Shown here piece by piece: positions 1-5,573 of a DNA stretch of 5,608 nt. Position 1 is the stretch's first letter, and every line of letters begins with the position of its first letter. The stretch lies in assembly GCA_022563215.1 (NCBI GenBank), contig JADFNT010000127.1:1-5608 (forward strand), read 5' to 3'. The DNA comes from Pseudomonadota bacterium (GTDB lineage Bacteria; Pseudomonadota; Alphaproteobacteria; Rhodospirillales; Casp-alpha2). The notes beneath the pieces are model-generated. The model was not told the origin of the DNA, did no database searches, and saw only the letters and a list, made by a program, of their open reading frames with translations. Both the position numbers and the translations under genes were made by a program.

Positions 1-166
1 CCAGCACTAAGCTCGCCTCGTCGCCCGCCGGGGCTGCCGCCGCCGTGGCACCGTTCGCCGCACAGGCCGCCCGGGCAGCATCCCGGCACACGTCCTCCAC
101 CCCCGGCACCGCCTCGATCCACGCAGCACAGGAAACGGTCACATCGATTTCCAGAGCGCCAGTCAT
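1..166 (-). CDS. ybeY: YbeY, rRNA maturation endoribonuclease (N-terminal fragment, cut by window edge)
   Basis: Only the first 55 codons are present; the gene continues past base 1. The protein opens MTGALEIDVTVSCAAW and reaches DEASLVL at the edge. That is the usual YbeY N-terminus: a beta-strand with an acidic position, a Trp, a helix, then the 'SLVLTDD'-type strand. The zinc-binding His motif that would prove the family lies outside the window, so the call rests on this start and on position directly after phoH, a classic pairing. YbeY is a cytoplasmic metal-dependent endoribonuclease needed for 16S rRNA 3'-end maturation and 70S quality control. The ATG at 164-166 has a GAGG Shine-Dalgarno at 174-177, 7 nt upstream, and begins 12 nt after the phoH stop, so it is very probably the last visible gene of the fur-miaB-phoH-ybeY operon. 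Confidence 0.85.
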   Translation of the reverse strand, partial: MTGALEIDVTVSCAAWIEAVPGVEDVCRDAARAACAANGATAAAAPAGDEASLVL

Positions 167-178
167 ACCGATGCCTCG

Positions 179-1222
179 TTATTCTTCCCGCGCGGCATCC
201 CCGTCCCCGGACTCTTCGTAGCGCGCCGCGGAACCGCGCCGTGCCTCGAATTCCTCGTAGGCGCGAACGATGTGGGTCACCAGGGGATGGCGGACGACGT
301 CGGTTTCGGTGAAAGTGATGAAGGAGACGCCCTCGACGCCGGTCAACGTTTCCATGGCGTCGCGAAGCCCGGACCGAACGCCGCTGGGCAGATCGACTTG
401 GCTTAAGTCCCCGGTGATGACCATGGAGGAATTTTCGCCGAGCCGGGTCAGAAACATCTTCATCTGCACGGCGGTCGTGTTCTGGGCCTCGTCCAGGATT
501 ACGAAGGCGTTGGACAGGGTCCGGCCACGCATGAAGGCTAGGGGCGCCACCTCGATTTCCCCCCTCTCCAGGCGCTTGACCACTTGCGACTCCGGCAGCA
601 TGTCAAACAGCGCGTCATAAAGCGGCCTTAGGTATGGGTCCACTTTCTCGCGCATGTCGCCGGGCAGGAAACCCAGTTGTTCGCCCGCTTCGACCGCCGG
701 GCGCGACAGGATGATACGGTCGACGGAACCCTTGACCAGCCGCTCGACCCCCTTGGCTACCGCCAGATAGGTCTTGCCGGTGCCGGCCGGGCCTTCGCCG
801 AAAACCAGTTTGACGTCATCGATGGCGCGAAGGTAGTCGGCTTGGCCCGAAGAGCGCGGAGAAATGTGGCGTTTTCGGGTGCGGATCGTCAGATCGGCGT
901 CGCCGATATCGCCGCCCGGGGCCTTGGCCATGCGCAGCACCGCCTCGACTTCCTCGCCGTTGACTTCGTGTCCCTTCTCAAGGCGTGCATACAGCCCGTC
1001 CAGGACCCGCGCCGCGCCGTCGACGGCGTCGGCTTCGCCGGTGATGGTCACCTCGTTTCCGCGGGCGTTGATGGCCACATCCATCACTTGCTCGATGCGG
1101 GCCAGGTTTTGATGATGGGAGCCGAACAGTTCCATGGCCAGGCGGTTGTCGGCAAAGGCCCTTTCCGCGGTTTCGGGAGCGCCAGGGTCGTTGACGGTTT
1201 TTCGTTTCACGGTCCGGGTCAA
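179..1222 (-). CDS. phoH: PhoH-family ATPase (PhoL/YbeZ type)
   Basis: A 347-residue PhoH-like P-loop ATPase of normal length for the YbeZ/PhoL branch. Residues about 1-110 form the N-terminal accessory region. The PhoH domain follows, with Walker A GPAGTGKT at 144-151, Walker B VILDEAQN at 241-248 (Asp244, Glu245), a sensor-like stretch [11 protein letters not shown] at 269-279, and the conserved [13 protein letters not shown] at 303-315. The tail is charged and low in complexity. The family binds and hydrolyses ATP and is proposed to work with YbeY in RNA or ribosome metabolism; its exact role is unsettled. The start is TTG (1220-1222), overlapping the miaB stop as TTGA. A strong Shine-Dalgarno, GGAGAGGG at 1230-1237, sits 7 nt upstream and supports this start. 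Despite its name, nothing here ties it to phosphate control. The family call is near certain; the symbol follows common usage. Confidence 0.95.
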   Translation of the reverse strand: MTRTVKRKTVNDPGAPETAERAFADNRLAMELFGSHHQNLARIEQVMDVAINARGNEVTITGEADAVDGAARVLDGLYARLEKGHEVNGEEVEAVLRMAKAPGGDIGDADLTIRTRKRHISPRSSGQADYLRAIDDVKLVFGEGPAGTGKTYLAVAKGVERLVKGSVDRIILSRPAVEAGEQLGFLPGDMREKVDPYLRPLYDALFDMLPESQVVKRLERGEIEVAPLAFMRGRTLSNAFVILDEAQNTTAVQMKMFLTRLGENSSMVITGDLSQVDLPSGVRSGLRDAMETLTGVEGVSFITFTETDVVRHPLVTHIVRAYEEFEARRGSAARYEESGDGDAAREE

Positions 1223-2664
1223 GCCGACGCCCTCTCCGCGATGGGTTCGGCGCCGGCCCCTTGTCCCCCGGCCCCTTGTCCCCTGGCACCCTCGACGCCG
1301 CCCTTGAGGCTGTTGGCGTGGGCGGCGGTGATGACCAGGCGAACGATGGCGCCGGGTCCTTCGATGGGGTCGTCCACATGAACGGCCTGCATATAGGGGC
1401 TGCGTCCGACCAACTGCCCCGGCTTGCGGCCCGGACGGTCCAACAGCACCGGCAGCACCCGGCCCACGCAGGAACGGTTGAAGGCCAGTTGTTGGGCGTT
1501 CAAGACGTCCTGCAGGGCCTCCAGGCGTTCGCTTTTGACCGTCTCGGGGACTTGGGCGTCCATGGCCGCGGCCGGGGTTCCCGGCCGCGGGCTGTATTTG
1601 AATGAATAGGCCTGAACGAAACCGATCTCTTCCACCAGCCTCAAGGTGGCGGCGAAATCGGCGTCGGTTTCGCCCGGGAAGCCGACAATAAAGTCAGACG
1701 ATAGCCCGATGTCGGGCCGGGCGCCGCGAAGACGGCCGGCCAGACGGCGGTAATCGTCAGCGGTGTGGCGCCGGTTCATGGCCTTGAGCACGGTGTCGGA
1801 CCCCGATTGCACGGGCAAATGCAAAAACGGCATCAGTTCCGGCACGTCGGCGTGGGCGGCGATCAACTCATCGTTCATGTCGGCGGGATAGGACGTGGTA
1901 TAGCGGATGCGCTCGATGCCGTCGGTTTCAGCCAGTTCCCGGATCAGCCGCCCGAGTCCCCAGGTTTCGGGTGATCCGGGCCCGGCGGGCCCGGCGCCGT
2001 GGTAGTTGTTGACGTTTTGACCCAAAAGCGTGACTTCCCGCACCCCGGCGGCGGCCAGCCGAGCGGCCTCGGCGATCACGTCCTCGGCGGGACGGGAATA
2101 TTCGGCACCGCGGGTATAGGGAACGACGCAGAAGGTGCAGAACTTGTCGCACCCTTCCTGAACGGTCAAAAAGGCCGACGTGCCGGGGGCCCCGGGATCG
2201 GGGATGTCCTTCGGCAGATGATCGAACTTGGGCTCGGGTGGAAAATCGGTGTCCAGCACCGCCTTGCCGGCGCGCTTCAGGCCGGCCAACAGTTCCGGCA
2301 GTCGGTGATAGGCCTGGGGACCGAAGACCATGTCGACGAAGGGCGCCCGGTCGAGGATTTCCTCGCTTTCGGCCTGCGCGACGCAGCCTGCGACGGCCAG
2401 GATCATGCGTCCGCCTTGTTTTTCCCTGGCGGTTTTCAGGCGCCTGAGGCGGCCGAGTTCCGAATAGACCTTCTCCGCCGCCTTTTCCCGGATATGGCAA
2501 GTATTGAGAATCACCATATCGGCGTCTTCCGGCGAATCGGCAAGGGTATAGCCCAACGGCGCCAGGACGTCCGCCATGCGCCCGGAGTCATAGACGTTCA
2601 TCTGGCAGCCGTAGGTTTTGATATAGAGCTTTTGTGCCAATGGCCCCAATTGCCTATTTTTCAT
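1219..2664 (-). CDS. miaB: MiaB, tRNA-2-methylthio-N6-dimethylallyladenosine synthase
   Basis: A 481-residue radical SAM methylthiotransferase that converts i6A to ms2i6A at tRNA position 37, using two [4Fe-4S] clusters and S-adenosylmethionine. The N-terminal methylthiotransferase domain holds the auxiliary-cluster cysteines Cys20 (KTYGCQMN), Cys56 (LNTCHIRE) and Cys94 (VAGCVAQ). The radical SAM core follows, with CxxxCxxC at Cys172, Cys176 and Cys179 (GCDKFCTFC), then [11 protein letters not shown] at 211-221 and [10 protein letters not shown] at 281-290. The TRAM RNA-binding domain runs from about 383 to 448. After [10 protein letters not shown] the chain carries an unusual 20-odd residue tail, rich in Gly, Ala and Gln, encoded partly by a 15-bp tandem repeat. 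The ATG at 2662-2664 overlaps the fur stop (ATGA) and the stop overlaps the phoH start. The motifs make this MiaB rather than MtaB or RimO with high confidence. Confidence 0.97.
   Translation of the reverse strand: MKNRQLGPLAQKLYIKTYGCQMNVYDSGRMADVLAPLGYTLADSPEDADMVILNTCHIREKAAEKVYSELGRLRRLKTAREKQGGRMILAVAGCVAQAESEEILDRAPFVDMVFGPQAYHRLPELLAGLKRAGKAVLDTDFPPEPKFDHLPKDIPDPGAPGTSAFLTVQEGCDKFCTFCVVPYTRGAEYSRPAEDVIAEAARLAAAGVREVTLLGQNVNNYHGAGPAGPGSPETWGLGRLIRELAETDGIERIRYTTSYPADMNDELIAAHADVPELMPFLHLPVQSGSDTVLKAMNRRHTADDYRRLAGRLRGARPDIGLSSDFIVGFPGETDADFAATLRLVEEIGFVQAYSFKYSPRPGTPAAAMDAQVPETVKSERLEALQDVLNAQQLAFNRSCVGRVLPVLLDRPGRKPGQLVGRSPYMQAVHVDDPIEGPGAIVRLVITAAHANSLKGGVEGARGQGAGGQGAGAEPIAERASA
1230..1237 (-). 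promoter_or_regulatory. Ribosome binding site that fixes the TTG start of phoH
   Basis: On the minus strand this reads GGAGAGGG, a near-ideal anti-Shine-Dalgarno match 7 nt before the TTG at 1220-1222. It lies within the last codons of miaB. Together with the TTGA stop/start overlap it supports reinitiation of translation at phoH, and it explains why a weak TTG start can be used. Confidence 0.7.
1255..1284. repeat. Two 15-bp GC-rich tandem units inside the 3' end of miaB
   Basis: Two tandem units, GGCCCCTTGTCCCCC (1255-1269) and GGCCCCTTGTCCCCT (1270-1284), differ only at the last base, and a decayed third unit begins at 1285. The unit length is a multiple of three, so on the minus strand it stays in frame and encodes Gly-Gln-Gly-Ala-Gly-like pentapeptides near residues 462-471 of MiaB. 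It lies beyond the conserved TRAM domain. The likely origin is replication slippage or insertion of a short repeat. Confidence 0.85.
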
Positions 2665-3092
2665 TCCTTGTTATCCGCGGATGGGTCCAGGGGCACGCCG
2701 AAGAGCTCAAGGCGGTGTCCGACGAGCTTCATGCCGTGTTTTTTGGCGATCTTTTTCTGTAGGACCTCGATTTCCTGGTTTTGAAATTCGATAACCTTGC
2801 CCGACTGGATGTCGATCAGATGATCGTGGTGTTCATCGGTGACTTCTTCATAACGGGACCGTCCGTCGCCGAAATCGTGCCGTTCGACGATTTTCGCCTC
2901 TTCGAAAAGGCGCACCGTCCGATAGACGGTGGCAATGGATATTTTGGGGTCCATTTCGCTGGCCCGCCGGTAGACTTCCTCGACGTCCGGATGATCATCG
3001 GCCATGGACAGCACCCGGGCAATGACCCGGCGCTGCTCGGTCATTTTCATGCCTTTTTCTATGCACAGGCGCTCGATTCTATTTTCCGGCAT
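2661..3092 (-). CDS. fur: Fur-family metalloregulator (Fur/Mur type)
   Basis: A 143-residue Fur-family repressor. The N-terminal winged-helix domain contains the recognition-helix region [15 protein letters not shown] (51-65). The C-terminal dimerisation and metal domain contains EHHDHLID (87-94). Candidate ligands follow the Fur pattern: His34, Glu82, His89, His91 and Glu102 for one site, and His88, Asp90, Glu109 and His126 for the other. The CxxC pairs that hold structural zinc in E. coli Fur are absent; Cys10 is the only cysteine, as in other alphaproteobacterial Fur/Mur proteins. Iron or manganese sensing is therefore the likely role, and the sequence alone cannot separate Fur from Mur. 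The ATG at 3090-3092 was chosen, preceded by GGGA; a TTG four codons upstream (3102-3104) is possible but has a poorer ribosome site. This is the first gene of the operon, and its stop overlaps the miaB start. Confidence 0.93.
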   Translation of the reverse strand: MPENRIERLCIEKGMKMTEQRRVIARVLSMADDHPDVEEVYRRASEMDPKISIATVYRTVRLFEEAKIVERHDFGDGRSRYEEVTDEHHDHLIDIQSGKVIEFQNQEIEVLQKKIAKKHGMKLVGHRLELFGVPLDPSADNKE

Positions 3093-3127
3093 GGCTGTTC
3101 CCAAATACCAAGGATCATAGGGAAAAT

Positions 3128-3158
3128 ATTATATCGGATCACCGCCGGCCCGTTTAAA
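3128..3158 (-). promoter_or_regulatory. Candidate promoter of the fur-miaB-phoH-ybeY operon
   Basis: On the minus strand a perfect TATAAT lies at 3128-3133. A weak -35-like TTTAAA (4 of 6 bases) lies at 3153-3158 with a long 19-bp spacer. Transcription would start near 3121, giving a leader of about 30 nt before the fur ATG. The site is in a local AT-rich patch within GC-rich DNA. A clear Fur-box consensus was not recognised, so autoregulation cannot be claimed. Confidence 0.5.
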
Positions 3159-3206
3159 GCCCGGACCCGGATAACCTGGTTTCGTCGTGCGGATTGCGTT
3201 CGCCCG

Positions 3207-3231
3207 GGCCGCCGGCAAGGCCTCGGCGGCC
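3207..3231. repeat. GC-rich inverted repeat between mucR and fur
   Basis: GGCCGCC (3207-3213) pairs perfectly with GGCGGCC (3225-3231). The stem can be extended inward by one G-C and one G-T pair around a short loop. It lies about 30 nt after the mucR stop, so it could end or slow mucR transcription, but no T-tract follows on either strand and it is not a standard intrinsic terminator. Confidence 0.35.
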
Positions 3232-3261
3232 GAACCCCATGGCGGGGAAAAGTTCCGCGAT

Positions 3262-3675
3262 TTAGCGGCGGCGCTTTCGGGGTTTTGTGCCAAGGCCGAT
3301 CTTCTTGGCCAGATTGGAACGATGTTTGGCGTAATTCGGCGCCACCATGGGGTAATCGGTAGGCAGTCCCCAGCGTTTCCGGTATTCATCGGGCGTCAGG
3401 TTGTAGGCCGTCTTTAGGTGGCGTTTGAGCATTTTCAGCTTCTTGCCGTCCTCAAGACAAACGATGTAATCAGGAAAAACGGATTTCTTAATGGCAACGG
3501 CGGGACGCGGGCGCTCGGGCACCATGGGTGTCGTTCCGACCACCACCAAGGTTTTATAGACATCTTGAATCAATTGCGGCAGGTCGCTGGGGTTAATGGT
3601 GTTGTTGCACGCGTGCGCGGAAACGATTTCGGTCGTCAACTCCAGCAGTTCGCTCACATTGGGTTTGTCGGTCAT
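3262..3675 (-). CDS. MucR/Ros-family zinc-finger transcriptional regulator
   Basis: A 137-residue protein of typical MucR length. The N-terminal part (about 1-60) fits the oligomerisation region of the family. The zinc-finger domain (about 62-125) reads IVCLEDGKKLKMLKRHL, then LTPDEYRKRWGLP and YAKHRSNLAKKIG. It ends in a basic KPRKRRR tail. Candidate metal ligands are Cys73, Asp76 (C-x2-D, a known family variant) and His86; the usual fourth His is replaced around Ala90-Tyr91. MucR proteins bind AT-rich DNA containing T-A steps, form higher-order oligomers, silence genes in an H-NS-like way, and often repress their own promoter. The ATG has GAGGA about 10 nt upstream. It lies upstream of fur in the same direction, separated by 169 nt including a fur promoter, so it is probably its own transcription unit. 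The AT-rich repeats between it and the tusA-like gene are natural candidate targets. Confidence 0.93.
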   Translation of the reverse strand: MTDKPNVSELLELTTEIVSAHACNNTINPSDLPQLIQDVYKTLVVVGTTPMVPERPRPAVAIKKSVFPDYIVCLEDGKKLKMLKRHLKTAYNLTPDEYRKRWGLPTDYPMVAPNYAKHRSNLAKKIGLGTKPRKRRR

Positions 3676-3711
3676 CTGCGATTGGTCCTCACTGATAAAG
3701 TTCCCCAGGCC

Positions 3712-3734
3712 GGCGAGGAAATTTTTTTATCGCC
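3712..3734. repeat. Inverted repeat with A/T-run loop in the mucR leader
   Basis: GGCGA (3712-3716) pairs with TCGCC (3730-3734) around a 13-nt loop that contains a run of seven T (A on the mucR-sense strand). If mucR starts from the -10 at 3766-3771, this hairpin would lie in its leader, about 40 nt before the start codon. The A/T run is also a plausible MucR-type binding sequence. The stem is only 5 bp, so this may be chance. Confidence 0.3.
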
Positions 3735-3741
3735 TAGTTTT

Positions 3742-3786
3742 TATAATAAGGCGTCCTTTTAATATATTATAAGGCGTCCTTTTAAT
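3742..3786. repeat. Two 22-bp direct repeats, each with an internal dyad, between mucR and the tusA-like gene
   Basis: Copies at 3742-3763 and 3765-3786 match at 21 of 22 positions with a 23-bp period. Each contains the near-palindrome AAGGCGTCCTT (AAGG-CGT-CCTT) followed by TTAAT. The single mismatch makes a TATAAT on the plus strand at 3742-3747 in copy 1 and a TATAAT on the minus strand at 3766-3771 in copy 2. Tandem dyads about two helical turns apart in a divergent control region are typical of an operator bound by a dimer on each copy. Which protein binds is not shown by the sequence; MucR or an unseen regulator are both possible. Confidence 0.8.
3766..3771 (-). promoter_or_regulatory. 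Candidate -10 element for mucR
   Basis: On the minus strand this reads TATAAT and lies within the left end of repeat copy 2. It predicts a leader of about 80 nt before the mucR ATG. A partial -35 (AAGACT, 3 of 6) lies 18 nt upstream. A protein bound to the repeat would cover this site, which would fit repression, perhaps by MucR itself. Confidence 0.35.
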
Positions 3787-3796
3787 TAGAGTCTTA

Positions 3797-3802
3797 TATA
3801 AT
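3797..3802 (+). promoter_or_regulatory. Candidate -10 element for the tusA-like gene
   Basis: A perfect TATAAT lies 30 nt before the ATG at 3833. At the expected -35 distance the sequence is GCGTCC, within the second direct repeat, with no match to TTGACA. That arrangement suggests either a weak promoter or one helped or blocked by a protein bound to the repeats. Confidence 0.45.
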
Positions 3803-3832
3803 AAACATATTCATCCCGGGCAAGTAAAAACA

Positions 3833-4108
3833 ATGAATAACGCTGTGAAAGACAATAAGGGCCACAAGACGGACTTCTATATCGATATTACCAATGAAGT
3901 CTGCCCACTTACTTTCGTCAAAACAAAACTTCTGATCGAAAGCATGCAGTCGGGACAGACCGCCGAAGTCCGCCTTCGGGGCCGCGAACCCCTTGAAAAC
4001 GTCCCCCGTTCGCTCAAGGACCACGGCCACGGCATTCTCAGCCTTGAACCCGAGGACTCGTCGCAGCCGCCCGACGGTATCCATCGCTTGATTGTCAAAA
4101 AAGCCTAG
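3833..4108 (+). CDS. TusA-family sulfur carrier-like protein
   Basis: A 91-residue protein of the TusA/SirA-like fold (beta-alpha-beta-alpha-beta-beta, about 80 residues). The family signature is NEVCPLTFVKTKLLIE at 21-36, with the putative sulfur-accepting Cys24 followed by Pro25. GQTAEVRLRG (41-50) and VPRSLKDHGHGILSLE (57-72) form the second strand and helix, and HRLIVKK is the last strand. TusA proteins carry persulfide sulfur for tRNA thiolation, cofactor synthesis or sulfur oxidation. This one lacks the usual LDLRGLxCPxP start, so it is a divergent paralogue and its partner is unknown. The start is an ATG in an AT-rich stretch with a weak Shine-Dalgarno. Its first 15 or so codons are AT-richer than its neighbours. 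It is divergent from mucR and convergent with tsaB, and stands alone as a unit. Confidence 0.85.
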   Translation: MNNAVKDNKGHKTDFYIDITNEVCPLTFVKTKLLIESMQSGQTAEVRLRGREPLENVPRSLKDHGHGILSLEPEDSSQPPDGIHRLIVKKA

Positions 4109-4134
4109 CCGAAAACCCGCCTTCAAGGGCTAGG
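4097..4134 (-). terminator. Rho-independent terminator of tsaB
   Basis: Read on the minus strand, CCTAGCC follows the tsaB stop at once. After a 17-nt loop comes GGCTAGG, a perfect 7-bp stem (4104-4110 pairs with 4128-4134), then C and TTTTTT (4097-4102). Stem and T-tract lie partly inside the last codons of the convergent tusA-like gene. The same stem may also form in the tusA-like transcript, but no T-tract follows there. Confidence 0.65.
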
Positions 4135-4857
4135 TCATGAACTCGGACCCTTCCGGGGCCGGATTCCGCCGACGTTTTTGGATGCTTTCGCGTCGGGGGG
4201 TCTAAGGTACAACGGCCGGAGCGGCTCCGCCGGTTGATCCGGGGACCACCGCTCGGCGGCGATCGCGGCGACGGTTGCCGCGTCGGGGACACCCGGGGCG
4301 GTGCTGAGAACGGCCTCTATTCCCTTATCCTTAAGCGCCTCCACGGCCTGGCCGGCGCCATCGCCGGCGACCAGCACGCGTTCGCCGTACCCTTCGCCGT
4401 TTGCCGTCAAGGCGGCCAAATCCGCGGGCAAAAGGGCTTGCGCCTCGGACAAGGGCCGAAGGTCGGACCGAAAGGCCTGGGCGTAGACTTCGGCGCGTTT
4501 GGAATCGAGCACCACCAGCACATTTGCCTTCTGCCGCTCGTGCTCTGAAACCCCGGCGGCGACGGCGTCCAGGGTGGTGACGCCGAAACAGGCCAGATCC
4601 CCCGCCAAGGCCATCCCCCGGGCGGCGGCAAGGCCGATCCTGAGCCCGGTAAAAGCACCTGGCCCGGTGGTTACAGCGATCAGGTCGAGGTCCGGGAAAT
4701 CGGTCCCGGCTTCCGATAGAACCTCCCGGACCATGGGCATCAGGCGTTCCGATTGGCCCCGCGACATGGGTTCGAACCGCTTGGCGACGATGCGCCCGTC
4801 TTCCCAAACGGCCGCCGAACAAGCGGATGTCGCCGTGTCAAAACTCAGAATTCGCAT
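4135..4857 (-). CDS. tsaB: TsaB, tRNA threonylcarbamoyladenosine biosynthesis subunit
   Basis: A 240-residue member of the TsaB/YeaZ family, an inactive ASKHA-fold partner of TsaD. With TsaD and TsaE it transfers the threonylcarbamoyl group made by TsaC to A37 of ANN-decoding tRNAs in the cytoplasm. Visible hallmarks are the N-terminal strand ILSFDTAT (3-10), the family motif GPGAFTGLRIGLAAARGMA (65-83), VVLDSKRAEVYAQ in the middle, and the C-terminal LYLRPPDAK. The start at 4855-4857 was chosen because MRILSFDTAT is the standard N-terminus and AGGAAAG lies just upstream; a longer frame to 4983 would add 42 residues that run into rutE in another frame and look non-coding. The gene lies 41 nt after rutE in the same direction and ends in an intrinsic terminator. 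rimI, which often follows it, is absent here. Confidence 0.95.
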   Translation of the reverse strand: MRILSFDTATSACSAAVWEDGRIVAKRFEPMSRGQSERLMPMVREVLSEAGTDFPDLDLIAVTTGPGAFTGLRIGLAAARGMALAGDLACFGVTTLDAVAAGVSEHERQKANVLVVLDSKRAEVYAQAFRSDLRPLSEAQALLPADLAALTANGEGYGERVLVAGDGAGQAVEALKDKGIEAVLSTAPGVPDAATVAAIAAERWSPDQPAEPLRPLYLRPPDAKASKNVGGIRPRKGPSS

Positions 4858-4898
4858 TATTTTTCGCTTTCCTGCCGGGCCGGCCCTCGCCCTCGAAA

Positions 4899-5489
4899 CT
4901 AAACGACCGAGCAGGCATCGTCGAAATCCAGTCTCGGGCTCCTTGGAAACATGTCCTCGCCGCTGCCGTAACCGATGCTGCAAAGGAAATTGGACTTTAT
5001 GTCCGTGCCGGCAAAGAAGGCTTTATCGACGGCGTCATTGTCAAATCCCGACATCGGCCCGCAATCGAGGCCCAACGCCCGGGCGGCGAGGATGAAATAG
5101 GCCCCTTGCAGGGTCGAGTTGCGGAAAGCGGTGGTCTGGATCAGCGGCTCGTTTCCCTCGAACCACGATTTGGCGTCGGTATGGGGAAAAAGCTCGGGCA
5201 GGCGGTCATGGAATTTCTGATCCGACCCGATGATGGCGGTAACCGGCGCGGCCATGGTTTTGTCCACATTGCCTTCGATCAGGCAGGGTTTCAGGCGCTC
5301 CTTGGCCTCGGGGGAAACCACGAAGACGATCCTGGCGGGGCTGCAATTGGCGCTGGTCGGGCCCATCTTGGTCAGGTCCCAGACGGCGCGCAGAAGGTCT
5401 TCATCCACCGGCTTGTCCAGCCAGCCGTTGTGGGTGCGGGCGTCGTTGAAAAGCTGGTCGAGGGCTTCTTGATTAATGGCGCCTGTCAT
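4899..5489 (-). CDS. rutE: RutE-like malonic semialdehyde reductase (nitroreductase family)
   Basis: A 196-residue nitroreductase-fold flavoprotein matching RutE in length and throughout its motifs. These are DARTHNGW (16-23), [16 protein letters not shown] (41-56, the FMN-phosphate region), APVTAIIG (81-88), [12 protein letters not shown] (99-110), [12 protein letters not shown] (120-131), [12 protein letters not shown] (139-150) and IGYGS (172-176). RutE reduces 3-oxopropanoate (malonic semialdehyde) to 3-hydroxypropanoate with NAD(P)H and FMN. In E. coli it clears this toxic product of the Rut uracil-degradation pathway. No other rut gene is in the window, so its role here could be general detoxification of malonic semialdehyde or another reduction. 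The ATG at 5487-5489 has GAGAGG 5 nt upstream. It probably leads a rutE-tsaB unit. Confidence 0.92.
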   Translation of the reverse strand: MTGAINQEALDQLFNDARTHNGWLDKPVDEDLLRAVWDLTKMGPTSANCSPARIVFVVSPEAKERLKPCLIEGNVDKTMAAPVTAIIGSDQKFHDRLPELFPHTDAKSWFEGNEPLIQTTAFRNSTLQGAYFILAARALGLDCGPMSGFDNDAVDKAFFAGTDIKSNFLCSIGYGSGEDMFPRSPRLDFDDACSVV

Positions 5490-5507
5490 TCGTGCCTCTC
5501 GGTATGC

Positions 5508-5533
5508 ATAATCCGTGATTATATCTAGGATTA
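5508..5533. promoter_or_regulatory. Overlapping dyads in the rutE upstream region, possible operator
   Basis: ATAATC-CGT-GATTAT (5508-5522) is a perfect 6-3-6 inverted repeat. A second pair, TAATCC (5509-5514) and GGATTA (5528-5533), shares its left arm. Both lie at the candidate rutE -10 and transcription start, where a dimeric repressor would block transcription. The sequence does not resemble the RutR consensus known from E. coli. The regulator is unknown. Confidence 0.5.
5518..5523 (-). promoter_or_regulatory. Candidate -10 element for rutE
   Basis: On the minus strand this reads TATAAT, 28 nt before the rutE ATG, predicting a leader of about 20 nt that just contains the GAGAGG ribosome site. 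No good -35 is seen at 16-18 nt upstream. It overlaps the right arm of the 5508-5522 palindrome. Confidence 0.45.
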
Positions 5534-5573
5534 GTATGGCACTTGTGCCGGCGCTTGGAAGCGGGAAAAAACC

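Noticed and set aside
677..1381. Plus-strand open frame of 234 codons opposite phoH
   Set aside because: It is antisense to a clear PhoH gene with intact Walker motifs. Long antisense frames are expected in GC-rich DNA, and its peptide shows no recognisable domain.
1999..2784. Plus-strand open frame of 261 codons opposite miaB and the end of fur
   Set aside because: It runs across the antisense of two well-supported genes, and its composition looks like a shadow translation. No family is recognised.
3093..3104. TTG start for fur four codons upstream
   Set aside because: It is possible, but the ATG at 3090-3092 has a better-placed GGGA and gives the usual Fur N-terminal length.
3731..3753. 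CGCCT...AGGCG inverted repeat as a terminator
   Set aside because: The stem is only 5 bp with a 13-nt loop, and the right arm belongs to the direct repeat, so it is probably incidental.
3742..3786. Direct repeats as a CRISPR array or plasmid-type iterons
   Set aside because: There are only two copies with a 1-bp gap and no spacers, cas genes or replication gene. The setting is a divergent promoter region.
4877..4886. GGGCCGGCCC palindrome between rutE and tsaB
   Set aside because: It is a short GC palindrome with no T-tract; such sequences are common by chance in GC-rich DNA and it is no evidence of a terminator.
4858..4983. N-terminal extension of tsaB by 42 codons
   Set aside because: The extra peptide is Arg-rich, overlaps rutE out of frame, and precedes the canonical MRILSFDTAT start, which has its own ribosome site.
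4827..5528. Plus-strand open frame of 233 codons opposite rutE
   Set aside because: The opposite strand encodes a full RutE protein with all motifs; this frame is its antisense shadow.
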